Part shown: positions 27,340 to 36,712 of the stretch, in pieces
Layout of the letters: every line of letters begins with the position of its first letter
Position numbering within the stretch: position 1 is the stretch's first letter
DNA from: Actinoalloteichus_B caeruleus
Lineage (GTDB): Bacteria > Actinomycetota > Actinomycetes > Mycobacteriales > Pseudonocardiaceae
DNA: 64,000 nucleotides
Assembly (NCBI RefSeq): GCF_000718005.1
Contig: NZ_JODV01000010.1
Strand: one strand, 5' to 3'
Notes under the pieces: generated by a model
Databases searched by the model: none
Told to the model about the DNA's origin: nothing
What the model saw: only the letters and a program-made list of their open reading frames with translations
Program-made: the position numbers and the translations under genes

Positions 27340-29832
27340 GTGTCCGGTGACCACGACAGGGCCGCGGATACCGAACTGCGCTACGACGCTCCCGCCCGCC
27401 GGTGGACAGAAGCGCTCCCGGTCGGCAACGGCCGACTCGGCGCGATGGTCTTCGGCGGGACCGCGACCGAGCGGCTCCAGATCAACGACGACACCTGCTG
27501 GTCGGGGGCACCCCACCAGCGCACCGGCCGGGAACTCGCCTCGGGCGACGGACCGGCCCTGCTCGCCGAGGCCCGATCTCACCTCGCCGCCGGCCAGGTC
27601 CGGGACGCCGAACGCACCCTGTCCCAACTCCAGTTCGGCAACACCCAGGCCTACCAGCCCCTGGTCGACGTCCGGCTGACCCAGCTCGACCCGACCGGAC
27701 ACCCCCTACCCGAACCCGACCAGGGCAGCTACGGCCGATGTCTCGACCTCGCGCACGCACTGGCCAGCCACCACTTCACCCGGGACGTCGTGCGGCACCA
27801 CCAGGAGGTGTGGGCGAGCGCCGCCGACCAGGTCCTCGTCCTGCACCGCGTCGCCAGCGCGCCCCACACCACGCGGGTGGCACTCGACAGCCCCCACGTG
27901 GCCGCCTCGGTCCGGTTCCACGGTCACGACCTGCCCGGCATCGCGGGAGCCGACGCCCACGTGCCGATGCCGTCCCGCCCCCTCCAGGGCGGGGACGACC
28001 CGGGCGATCCCCGCCGCTACCCCGAACAGGGCGGAACGGTCACCGCGCTCGTCGGAGCCCGGCTGCTCACCGACGGCACCGTCACCGTGGACGGTGACGG
28101 CCTGCTGGTGCGCGACGCCACCGACCTGGTGCTGCTGCTCGCCACGGCGACGGACTACGTCGACCCGTCCACCAGCCCGCACGGGGACCTCGACACCCTG
28201 CGGTCCGACCTGGACGCACGCCTCGACGCGCACCTGCGGCGGGTGCGCGACGACGGGGGACCCGCCGCCCTCCGCGACGCCCACTCCCGCGACCACCGCC
28301 GGCTGTTCGACCGGGTCCGACTGCGCCTCGCGTCCTCCGGCGGGGACGAGGAACCCACCACCCACTCCGCCGACATCCCGACCGACGAGCGGCTGCGCCG
28401 GCACGCGGCCGGGGAGCCGGACCCCGGCCTGGCCGCCCTGGCCTTCCACTTCGGCCGCTATCTGCTGATCGCGTCCTCCCGACCCGGCTCACTGCCCAGC
28501 AACCTCCAGGGCATCTGGAACGACCACCTCGCCCCGCCGTGGCGCGCCAACTACACCACCAACATCAACCTGGAGATGAACTACTGGCCCGCCGAGGTCA
28601 CCAACCTCGCCGAATGCCACCAACCGCTCCTCGACTGGCTGGAACACCTGCGGCGGCGGGGGACCGGCGTCGCGGGCCGCGTCTACGGCCTCCCCGGCTG
28701 GACGGCGCACCACAACTCCGACGCCTGGGCCTTCGCCGACGCCGTCGGAGAGGGAGCCGACGACCCGGCCTGGTCGTTCTGGCCGTTGGGCGCGGCCTGG
28801 CTGTGCCTCCAGGTCTGGGACCACTACGACTTCACCAGGGACCGGGAGTTCCTCACCACCGCCGGCTGGCCCCTCGTCCGATCCGCCACCGAGTTCGTCC
28901 TGGCCTGGCTGGTCGAGAACCCCGACGGCACCCTCGGCACCGCACCGGCCACCTCCCCGGAGAACCGCTACCTGGCCGGCGACGGGGAGTCCGCCGCCGT
29001 CGCCACCTCCACCACCTCCGACCTGGGCCTCATCCACAACATCCTCACCGCCGGACTGCGGATGTCCACCGCCCTCGGCGACGAGGCCACCGCCGAGGAC
29101 CAGGACTGGATCCGGCGGGCCCGCGCCGCCCTCCGGCGCCTGCCCGGCGAACGCGTCGGCCCCGACGGTCGCCTCGCCGAGTGGTCGACCGACGTGACCG
29201 ACGCCGAACCGGGACACCGCCACACCAGCCACCTGGTCGGGGTGTTCCCGGGAACCCGCATCGACCCGGAACGCACCCCGACCCTGGCCGCCGCCGCCCT
29301 GCGGACGCTGGACGGCCGGGGACCCGACTCGACGGGCTGGGCACTGGCCTGGCGGATCGCGTTGCGCGCGCGCCTGCGGGACGCCGCCGGGGCGGCGGAC
29401 CTGCTGCGCCGCTACCTCACCCCGCTGCGGGAGGACGCCCCAGACACCCCGACGACCTCGGTGCCCGGCGGCGTCTACCCGAACCTGTTCTGCGCGCACC
29501 CCCCGTTCCAGATCGACGGGAACCTCGGTGTCACCGCCGGCGTCGCCGAGCTCCTCCTCCAGTCCCACCTGACCTCCGAGGAGCTGACCGTCGTGGACCT
29601 GTTACCCGCGCTGCCCGCCGCCTGGGGCAGCGGCGAGTTCACCGGGCTCCGGGCCAGGGGAGCGGTCACCGTCGAGGCGTCCTGGCGGGACGGCCGACTC
29701 GTCCGGGCCGCCGTGGTCTGCGACGCCGACCGCCGCGTCCTGGTCCGCTGGCCGGAGGGACAGGTGGTGATCGACCTGGTCGCGGGCCGGAGCACCGAGG
29801 TCACCCCGGCCGAGGACGTCCCGGCGCCCTAA
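27340..29832 (+). CDS. Glycoside hydrolase family 95 (alpha-L-fucosidase type)
   Basis: An 830-aa GH95 enzyme. The amino-terminal domain begins LRYDAPARRWTEALPVGNGR, the family signature. In the (alpha/alpha)6 catalytic domain the NINLEMNYW segment (about 408-416) supplies the two Asn, SPEN carries the general acid Glu541 and QIDGNLG carries Asp726, matching the residues known in AfcA. Inverting 1,2-alpha-L-fucosidase or alpha-L-galactosidase activity is expected. No signal peptide is seen, so it may act on imported oligosaccharides. The GTG at 27340 follows AGGAGG by 5 nt. Confidence 0.87.
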   Translation: MSGDHDRAADTELRYDAPARRWTEALPVGNGRLGAMVFGGTATERLQINDDTCWSGAPHQRTGRELASGDGPALLAEARSHLAAGQVRDAERTLSQLQFGNTQAYQPLVDVRLTQLDPTGHPLPEPDQGSYGRCLDLAHALASHHFTRDVVRHHQEVWASAADQVLVLHRVASAPHTTRVALDSPHVAASVRFHGHDLPGIAGADAHVPMPSRPLQGGDDPGDPRRYPEQGGTVTALVGARLLTDGTVTVDGDGLLVRDATDLVLLLATATDYVDPSTSPHGDLDTLRSDLDARLDAHLRRVRDDGGPAALRDAHSRDHRRLFDRVRLRLASSGGDEEPTTHSADIPTDERLRRHAAGEPDPGLAALAFHFGRYLLIASSRPGSLPSNLQGIWNDHLAPPWRANYTTNINLEMNYWPAEVTNLAECHQPLLDWLEHLRRRGTGVAGRVYGLPGWTAHHNSDAWAFADAVGEGADDPAWSFWPLGAAWLCLQVWDHYDFTRDREFLTTAGWPLVRSATEFVLAWLVENPDGTLGTAPATSPENRYLAGDGESAAVATSTTSDLGLIHNILTAGLRMSTALGDEATAEDQDWIRRARAALRRLPGERVGPDGRLAEWSTDVTDAEPGHRHTSHLVGVFPGTRIDPERTPTLAAAALRTLDGRGPDSTGWALAWRIALRARLRDAAGAADLLRRYLTPLREDAPDTPTTSVPGGVYPNLFCAHPPFQIDGNLGVTAGVAELLLQSHLTSEELTVVDLLPALPAAWGSGEFTGLRARGAVTVEASWRDGRLVRAAVVCDADRRVLVRWPEGQVVIDLVAGRSTEVTPAEDVPAP

Positions 29833-29858
29833 CGGCGTCGGTCCGACGGGCTCCCCGG

Positions 29859-29898
29859 CGCCGGGCATCCCCACCCCACGTGGCGGGGATGCCCGGCG
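29859..29898 (+). terminator. Terminator of the GH95 gene
   Basis: A perfect 14-bp stem (CGCCGGGCATCCCC at 29859-29872 with its complement at 29885-29898) and a 12-nt loop, 26 bp after the stop codon. Confidence 0.75.
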
Positions 29899-30035
29899 AA
29901 ACCCGGGGCCACCACCCCACCACGGCGACCACGGCGACCACCGCGACCACTCCCGGCGCCCGCCCGCCCCGATCCGGCGTCGATCCGCCCACGACGGAGG
30001 TTCGGCACCCGCCCCGAAGTCGGTAGCGTGCCGCC

Positions 30036-30542
30036 GTGGACGACTACCCGCCGATGGCCACGCACCTGGAGACCGACCGCCTCTCCCTGCGCCCCTGGGC
30101 GGAGGGAGACGCCGAGGAGTACCGGGCGCTCATCACCGAACGCGGAACGGGCACCCCCGGGGTCGAGGAGTGCCGCGACCGCATCCGGCGCCTCCTCGAC
30201 ACCACCCGCCGGACCGGTCTCGCACTGCTCACCGTGCGCCTCCACGGCCAGGACGACCTGCTCGGCTACTGCGGCCTGATCGTCGGACGCGCCACCCGCG
30301 AGGAACCCGAGATCGCCTACGAGCTGTTCCGCCGGGCCCACGGCCGCGGCTACGCCACGGAGGCGGGGCGGGCGGTGGTCACCCAGGCCACCGCAACCGG
30401 TCGCGGCCGGCTGTGGTCGACGGTGCGCGCCTGGAACGCGCCCTCCCTGCGCGTGCTGGCCAAACTCGGCTTCCACCGCGACCACGTCGACCCCGACGAC
30501 GGGCGCGGTGAGCTGGTCTGGCTCACCCGCCCCCTGCCCTGA
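30036..30542 (+). CDS. GNAT-family N-acetyltransferase
   Basis: A 168-aa GNAT of the RimJ/RimL type: LETDRLSLRPWAEGDAEEY opening, acetyl-CoA loop in RRAHGRGYATEA and the WNAPSLRVLAKLGF end. It probably acetylates an amino group on a protein or small molecule. The GTG start at 30036 has no clear Shine-Dalgarno; an ATG six codons in (30054) is possible. It is separated from the GH95 gene by a strong terminator, so it has its own promoter. Confidence 0.75.
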   Translation: MDDYPPMATHLETDRLSLRPWAEGDAEEYRALITERGTGTPGVEECRDRIRRLLDTTRRTGLALLTVRLHGQDDLLGYCGLIVGRATREEPEIAYELFRRAHGRGYATEAGRAVVTQATATGRGRLWSTVRAWNAPSLRVLAKLGFHRDHVDPDDGRGELVWLTRPLP

Positions 30543-30675
30543 CCGGGTACCCGGCGCGGACGCCCCCACCATGACCGCGCACCACGCCGCCGGCACACCG
30601 ACGGCTTTCGGACCCGGCCCGGCTGACGCCAGCGGAGCGCCAGCCGGACCGGGACCCGCGCGGACCAGCGACGGT

Positions 30676-33219
30676 TCAGATCCTCGCCCGGATCCGCAGG
30701 AACGTGATCGAGTGCGGCGGGAAGGTGTGCGTGAACTCCGGGCCCACCCCGCGCACCACCGACTCCTCGGGCCGGATCGGCTGCTCCTCCGCCGTGTTCA
30801 CCGCGTCCGGATCACCCCGCAGCGTCGTGACCCTCGCCGTCCGACCCACCGGGGCACCGCCGAGGTCGATCTCGGTGCGCGCGGCCGAGGCCTGCGCGTT
30901 CACCACCTTCACGATCAGCTCACCGGCCTGCTCGTCGTAGGTGACGACCTGCCGGAACGGTTCGGCGACCTGGTCGTCGGTGAAGGACCCCCAGAGCTCG
31001 CCGTCGAGGAACAGGGACACCTCCCGGCCCCGCACCTCCACCCGGGCCTCGTACTCCCGCCCGGTCTCGATCCGCGTCGGCCGCTCCACCATCGTCGACT
31101 TGCCGCCGTCCACGGACCGCTCCACCGCCGAGGTGGTGTTGTTCCACCCGCCCAGGTTCCACCAGTAGTGGTTGCCGGTGTCCCGCACGCCGAACGCGAT
31201 GAGGAACCCCTCCTGACCGGCGAGTTTGGTGGCGGTCACCTCCAGGTCGTAGTCGCGCCACTCCGGGTCACCGGCCACCACCAGGGTGTCCTCCGCCGAG
31301 GTGTCGCGCTGCACGTAGGCGCCGTCCTCGACGGCCCACTCGCCCCGGCCGTCCGGGTGGCTCCAGTGGCCGTCCCCGGCCGAGAAGTCGTCGGCGAACA
31401 GCACCTCCCCGTCGGCGGAGGTCACCCGGACGTCGTCGTAGGCGGCGCTGGTGGCCCAGGTCGACAGCCCCACCGCCCCGGTGATCGGTTCGGTGAGCAC
31501 CGGGGTGCCGCTGGCCTCGCTGGGCACCACCCGGTCACCCACGTTGGTCATGAACAGCTTCTGCGTCTCGTAACTGGTCGACCCCCACGACCGGTGGTTG
31601 TCGAACCAGATCAGGTCCGGGCTCCACTGCACGTAGTCCACGTTGGCCAGCAGCGGCGCGTAGGAGGCCATCCGCACGATGTCGGCGTTGCGTTCCAACC
31701 CGGTCATGAACGCGGCCTCGGCCAACGAGTTGCGGAACCGGTTGTCCTGCGAGGCGTACTCGCCGAGGAACACCTCCGGGCCCTGCCGGTCGTAGGAGTC
31801 GTAGCGGTCGTTGTTCTCCAGGAACCACGTCGGGCTGTTGTAGTAGTGCTCGTCGACCATCTCCACACCGGCCTCGCGGTTGAGCTCCCACAACCGGTCG
31901 AAGGTCGCGCCGGCCGAACTGGGGCCGGAGTTGCCGACCACCACGATCTCCGGGTACTCCGCCTCGATCGCGTCCCGGAACTGGACGAAACGTTCGAAGA
32001 ACTCCTCCGGCAGGTTCTCCTCGTTGCCCACGGCGAGGTGGGTCATCCCGAACGGCTCCGGGTGCCCCATCTCCGCGCGCAGCGACCCCCACTCGGAGTC
32101 GGCGGGTCCGTTGGCGAACTCGACGAGGTCGAGGGTGTCCTGGATGTGCCGGGCCAGCAGTTCGGGGTCGTCGGTCGCCTGGTTCTGCCCGCAGCCGGTG
32201 ACCAGCGCCGGCACCACCGGCAGCGGGGTCGCCCCGATGTCCTCGGCGAACTGGAAGTACTCGAAGTAGCCGAGCCCGTAGGACTGGTTGTAGCCCCAGA
32301 AGTTCTTGTTGGTGGCGCGTTCCTCCACCGGGCCCACGGTGTCCTTCCACTGGTAGGAGCGGGCCCTGGGGTAGTCGGGTCCCTCGTACCCGTAGTGGCT
32401 GCCGGTGTTCACCAGGCACCCGCCGGGGAACCGCAGGAAACCGGGTTCCAGGTCGGCGATCTTCTCCGCGAGGTCGCGGCGCAGGCCGTTGGGCCGGTGC
32501 ATGAAGGTGTCCTGCGGGAAGAGCGACACCATGTCCAGCCGCAGGGTGCCCGCCCCGCCACCGGCCACGGTCAACCGTCCCGTGGTGCTGTCGGCCTCCG
32601 CCGTCACCGTGCCCGTGTACCGGGTCCACTGGTCGCCGGTGACCTCCAGCCGCAGCGGCTCGGCCAGCGCGGCACCACCGGCGTCGGTGAGGCGGACGGT
32701 CAGCGGGGTGCCGCCCGGCGCGTCGGTGCGCGCCCACACCGAGAAGTCGTAGCCGGCGCCCTCGCGGACCGCGATGCCCGTGTTGTACCCGGAGTTGGTG
32801 ACCCCGAAGGCCGCGTCCGTCCCGCCGGTGCCGGCCAGCTCCAGCCGCAGGTAGCGGCGGTTGCGTTCGTTCATCCGGTGCTCGTCGTCCACCACCTCGG
32901 CGGTGCCGGCACCGCCGGCCAGGGAGACCGGGGTCCACGCGGTCAGCCCCGTGTAGGAGGGGTGGTCCACCGGGTCGTACTCGAAGGAGCGGTTCTGGAC
33001 CAGCTCCGCGTACAACCCGCCGTCGGCGGCCCGGTTGATGTCCTCGTAGAAGATCCCGTACAGGTGGTCGGCGATCTCCGGGCCGTCCCCGCGCGGATCC
33101 ACCCGCAACGTGTAGTCGGTCGCGTCCTGGGCCTCGGCGTCGAGGGGAACCGTGATCACCGTGGCCGCCGCGACGGCGGCGCACAGCGCCAGGGGTAGAT
33201 GTCGGCGTGCTCGTGCCAT
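30676..33219 (-). CDS. Alpha-L-arabinofuranosidase, GH51 with extra sugar-binding modules
   Basis: An 847-aa secreted enzyme. Signal peptide at residues 1-30 (Arg-rich start, hydrophobic core, AEA site). A CBM4_9-like beta module spans about 90-235. The catalytic domain includes GNE with acid/base Glu400 and FLGEYAS with nucleophile Glu487. Residues about 560-720 form a concanavalin-like DUF1080-type insert (DFSAGDGHWSHPDG to FLDGELWGSF) before the carboxy-terminal beta domain. It removes arabinose side chains from arabinan or arabinoxylan. GGGAG lies about 6 nt before the ATG. It follows the GH43 gene by 78 bp, likely one operon. Confidence 0.87.
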   Translation of the reverse strand: MARARRHLPLALCAAVAAATVITVPLDAEAQDATDYTLRVDPRGDGPEIADHLYGIFYEDINRAADGGLYAELVQNRSFEYDPVDHPSYTGLTAWTPVSLAGGAGTAEVVDDEHRMNERNRRYLRLELAGTGGTDAAFGVTNSGYNTGIAVREGAGYDFSVWARTDAPGGTPLTVRLTDAGGAALAEPLRLEVTGDQWTRYTGTVTAEADSTTGRLTVAGGGAGTLRLDMVSLFPQDTFMHRPNGLRRDLAEKIADLEPGFLRFPGGCLVNTGSHYGYEGPDYPRARSYQWKDTVGPVEERATNKNFWGYNQSYGLGYFEYFQFAEDIGATPLPVVPALVTGCGQNQATDDPELLARHIQDTLDLVEFANGPADSEWGSLRAEMGHPEPFGMTHLAVGNEENLPEEFFERFVQFRDAIEAEYPEIVVVGNSGPSSAGATFDRLWELNREAGVEMVDEHYYNSPTWFLENNDRYDSYDRQGPEVFLGEYASQDNRFRNSLAEAAFMTGLERNADIVRMASYAPLLANVDYVQWSPDLIWFDNHRSWGSTSYETQKLFMTNVGDRVVPSEASGTPVLTEPITGAVGLSTWATSAAYDDVRVTSADGEVLFADDFSAGDGHWSHPDGRGEWAVEDGAYVQRDTSAEDTLVVAGDPEWRDYDLEVTATKLAGQEGFLIAFGVRDTGNHYWWNLGGWNNTTSAVERSVDGGKSTMVERPTRIETGREYEARVEVRGREVSLFLDGELWGSFTDDQVAEPFRQVVTYDEQAGELIVKVVNAQASAARTEIDLGGAPVGRTARVTTLRGDPDAVNTAEEQPIRPEESVVRGVGPEFTHTFPPHSITFLRIRARI

Positions 33220-33297
33220 GCGTGCTCCCAAGGGGTTGGAGGAGGAGGGCAGCCCGCACCGCCGGTCCGCGCACGGACCGGTGGGCACGGGGAGGGC

Positions 33298-36288
33298 TCA
33301 GTCGTCGTCCGGCGCGCAGCGCCCCGGCGTCCCGGCGCAACCAGGGAGGCCGAGCGGGGTGGCCACCGACGGCACCGGGACGGGGTGCGGCGCCACCCCC
33401 TCCAGCGTCGGGACCACCGGCTCAGCCAGGCCGTCCGCGCCGAAGGTGAGGCGGTCCAGCGTCGTCTCCCGGTGCGTGCCGTCGCCGTCGGGAACCGCGA
33501 ACCGGTGGTAGGCGATGTACCAGTCGTCGGTACCGGGGACCCGCAGCACCGAGTTGTGCCCCGTCCCGAGGATCCCCTGCGCCGGGTCCCCGCTCAGGAT
33601 CACGCCGTGGCTGGTGAACGGCCCCAGTGGGCTGTCCGCCGTCGCGTACCCCACCCGGTAGTCGGGGCTGCGGGTGTCGTCGATGGAGTAGGTCAGGTGG
33701 TAGGTGTCCCCCCGCCGCACCACGAACAGCCCCTCCCGGAATTCGTCCAGGCCCGACAGCCGGCGCACCGAGGAGGGGTCGAAGGACACCATGTCCTCGT
33801 TCAACGGCACCACGAACGGCGCGCCGTTGCCCCAGTACAGGTAGGCCTGCCCGTCCTCGTCGACGAAGGCCGCCGGATCGATGGCCTGGCCCACCCCACC
33901 CGGGTTCGCCGACACCAGCGGAGCCCCCACGTCCTCGAACGGGCCCAGCGGGGAGTCCGCGACGGCGACCCCGACCTGCTGCGCGGCCGTGAAGTAGAAG
34001 TAGTAGCGGCCGTCGCGTTCGGCGATCGTCGGCGCCCACGCGTTGCGGTCGGCCCAGGGCACGTCGGTCCCCAGGTCGAGGATCACGCCGTGGTCGGTCC
34101 AGTTCACCAGGTCCTTCGAGGAGAACACGCTGAACGTCGTGGAACCCCACCCCGGGAAGCCGTCCGTGGTCGGGTACAGGTAGTAGGTGTCGCCGAACAC
34201 CGCGATGTCGGGATCGGCGTGGTAGCCGGGCAGCACCGGGGTCCGCAGCTCCCGGGCCACCACCGTCCAGTCCCGACTCGCCCCCGAGGGCGAGGTCACC
34301 GTGTAGGTCAGCGGTTCCCGCAGGTCCACCCGACGCCGCCCGTCCGGGGAGACGCGCGCCCCCGGAGCCAGCTCGAGGACCGGCGACAGCCACTGGCGCC
34401 GGGTCCCCGGCTCCACCGGCAGCGTCACCGTGGCACCCACCGGGTCGATCACCGCCGGCACCGCCAACTCCGGCAGGTCCACCCCCCGGATGACGGTGCC
34501 GTTGCGGGACAACCCGGCGACCTCCTCCGGGCTCAGGGCGCGGTTGTGCAACCGCACGTCCCGCAGCCGACCGGTGAGGTGGTGGTCGGCGGAGTACTGC
34601 GAGCGCCCCAGGTAGTTGGCCGTGGTGCGTCCGCCGCCGATGTCACCGGGGCGGATGGTGATCCCCTCGTTCCTGGCGACCTCCACCCCGTCGAGGTAGA
34701 GGACGGCTGTGCCGCCGTCCACCGTGTGCGTCAGGTGCCGCCACCCGCCCCGGGGCAGACCGCGCTCCGCCGCCACCTGCTGCTCCGTGGACCAGTCCCC
34801 GGTGGCCAGCGCCGCGCGTAGCCCGCTGTCCTCGGTGCCTCCGGTGGCGAAGAGGTAGCCGTCGCCCACCCCGGCCCGGTCGGTGTTGCCGAAGCCGTAG
34901 AGGAAGTAGGGCGTCGGCTGCGCCGGGTCGACCCACACGTCGGCGCTCACGGTCACCGCGTCCAGCCCGGACAGCAGGTGGTCGGGCAGTGCGACGTGGC
35001 CGTCGGTGCCCCCGAACTCCAGCGCGTCCCCGACCCACCGCACGTCGCCGTGCAGCGTCCCGTGGTAGCCGTGTCCGGAGACGTCGACCGCCCGCGACCC
35101 GGCCTCGGGTTCACCGGCGGCACCGTCCAACGGCCAGTGCGCCACCAGCCCGGACTCGTCCGCCTCGACGGGCGGCACCGGTCCGCCGGCGAGCCGGTCG
35201 TGCTCGGCCTGGGTGAGGGGGATGACCGAACCGTGCCGGGCGCCCGGCGGGAGGCGGTAGTCGCTGGACATGGTCCAGCGCCCGGAGTCGAGGTCCGTGG
35301 TCTCGAAGGGCACGTACCCCCGGCCGCCGAACTCGTCGATGAACAGGTGCCAGCGGTCCCCGGAGTTCGCCCGGAACACCGCCGGCCCCTCGCCGCGCTC
35401 GACGCCGGGGGAGTCCTCGCTGGCCCGGCCGACGCAGTCGGCGACGAAGTCCCAGGAGGTGGAGGTCAGTTCCGTTGACCGCTCGGCCACCAGGAACTTG
35501 GCGCACGGCGACGAGGAGTCGGGGTCGCGCTCGTCCTTGGTGAACCGGTGGTAGACGCCCTCGTGTTCGATGACGGCCGAGTCGATGACCGAGTGGCCCG
35601 GGTCGTGCCACACCTGGGCCTCGCTGAAGGAGACGAAGTCCCGGGTCGTGGCGTACATCATCCGGTTGTGGCTCGTCCCGGTGTGGTCCGGGTCGTCCTC
35701 GGCGTACAGCTTGGACGCCCAGAACACCACGTAGGCGTCCAGCTCCTCGCTCCAGTGCGCCTTCGGGGCCCAGGTGTTGCCGGCGTTGGGCGGCGACACC
35801 TCGACCGACCGCTGCTCGGACCAGCTCACCAGGTCCGTGGACTCCCACACCATGATGGAGCGGCTGCCGTGCCGCTGCGCCCCGTCCCAGTCCCCGTTGC
35901 CGTGGATGCGCAGGTCGGTGGCGATCAGGTAGAAGCGGTCGCCCTCGGGGGAGCGGATCAGGAACGGGTCCCGGACCCCCTCGTCGCCGAGCGTGGAGCT
36001 CAGCACGGGCTGTCCGTCGTTGAGTTCGTCCCAGCGCAGCGGGTCGTTCCCCCGGCTGAGCGCGAAGTACACCTGCTCACCGTCGGGCCGGCCCTCGCCG
36101 GTGAAGTAGGCGAAGAGGTAGCCGGCGTAGGGCTCGGTCGCGGCTTCCGGCTCCGGGGGAGCCGGGTGCGGCGTCGCCGTCGCGGTTTCGGACCAGAGGG
36201 AGGCCGCGACCAGCGCCGGGGTGAGGGCGGCGGCGACCAGCGCGGCGAGTCGGTGGCGGGCGGGGCGGGGGCGTCGTCCGTGGGGCAT
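33298..36288 (-). CDS. Secreted protein with two GH43 domains flanking a LamG module
   Basis: A 996-aa protein with a signal peptide (about 1-38). Residues about 50-375 form a first five-bladed GH43-like domain (LFAYFTGEG, VRDPFLIRSPEGD, NTWAPKAHW). A LamG/Laminin_G_3 module (LVAHWPLDG, VALPDHLLSGLDAVTVSADVW) spans about 385-590. The second GH43 domain, from about 690, has the usual triad in HADPDI (base), IDPAAF and EGLF (acid). Arabinan or arabinoxylan is the expected substrate; the first domain may have another specificity. First gene of a leftward operon with GH51, controlled by the operator at 36336-36350. Confidence 0.85.
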   Translation of the reverse strand: MPHGRRPRPARHRLAALVAAALTPALVAASLWSETATATPHPAPPEPEAATEPYAGYLFAYFTGEGRPDGEQVYFALSRGNDPLRWDELNDGQPVLSSTLGDEGVRDPFLIRSPEGDRFYLIATDLRIHGNGDWDGAQRHGSRSIMVWESTDLVSWSEQRSVEVSPPNAGNTWAPKAHWSEELDAYVVFWASKLYAEDDPDHTGTSHNRMMYATTRDFVSFSEAQVWHDPGHSVIDSAVIEHEGVYHRFTKDERDPDSSSPCAKFLVAERSTELTSTSWDFVADCVGRASEDSPGVERGEGPAVFRANSGDRWHLFIDEFGGRGYVPFETTDLDSGRWTMSSDYRLPPGARHGSVIPLTQAEHDRLAGGPVPPVEADESGLVAHWPLDGAAGEPEAGSRAVDVSGHGYHGTLHGDVRWVGDALEFGGTDGHVALPDHLLSGLDAVTVSADVWVDPAQPTPYFLYGFGNTDRAGVGDGYLFATGGTEDSGLRAALATGDWSTEQQVAAERGLPRGGWRHLTHTVDGGTAVLYLDGVEVARNEGITIRPGDIGGGRTTANYLGRSQYSADHHLTGRLRDVRLHNRALSPEEVAGLSRNGTVIRGVDLPELAVPAVIDPVGATVTLPVEPGTRRQWLSPVLELAPGARVSPDGRRRVDLREPLTYTVTSPSGASRDWTVVARELRTPVLPGYHADPDIAVFGDTYYLYPTTDGFPGWGSTTFSVFSSKDLVNWTDHGVILDLGTDVPWADRNAWAPTIAERDGRYYFYFTAAQQVGVAVADSPLGPFEDVGAPLVSANPGGVGQAIDPAAFVDEDGQAYLYWGNGAPFVVPLNEDMVSFDPSSVRRLSGLDEFREGLFVVRRGDTYHLTYSIDDTRSPDYRVGYATADSPLGPFTSHGVILSGDPAQGILGTGHNSVLRVPGTDDWYIAYHRFAVPDGDGTHRETTLDRLTFGADGLAEPVVPTLEGVAPHPVPVPSVATPLGLPGCAGTPGRCAPDDD

Positions 36289-36712
36289 CGTTGTCCCGTT
36301 CGTGTCGAGTCCCGGCGAGCGGCTGAACCAACGGATGTGAGCGCTAACACAGAGTCGGTGACGAGGACGTTACGGAGTGCGACGTCCTGTGGTCAAGAGG
36401 CCACCCAGGCGGCGACGAGCGGGCGGCCGTGGACCTCGTCATCCGGCACCTCGCCCTGACGGACGTGATCGCCACGACGCCCGAGCCAGCCCGGCGCGAG
36501 GACGGGCACCGCCCCGCCACCTCCACACCGCCCACCCGCGACACATGCACCGACGCCAGCCCGCAGCCCAGGGCCGCGCGGCCCCACCCCGGCCGCGCGG
36601 CGCCACCCCCACCCGTTCGCGCACCCGGCGTCAGCCCTCCGGGCCACGGCCGGAACCGGCCACGCGGGGCTAGCATGATCACGTGGCGCTCCGAGCGGAG
36701 ACGAGGCTGCCA
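36289..36712. other. Divergent intergenic region, GH43 operon and lacI
   Basis: Holds the promoter and operator listed separately. The rest (36400-36660) is high-GC without a supported gene. The lacI start is preceded by GAGACGAGG. Confidence 0.5.
36336..36396 (-). promoter_or_regulatory. Promoter and LacI-type operator of the GH43-GH51 operon
   Basis: On the minus strand a -35 TTGACC (36391-36396) and a -10 TAACGT (36366-36371) are separated by 19 bp (18 if the -10 is taken one base upstream). About 15 bp downstream lies the near-palindrome GTGTTAGCGCTCACA (36336-36350), of the LacI/GalR class with a central GCGC. Its place near the transcription start fits repression by blocking RNA polymerase. 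Confidence 0.65.
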
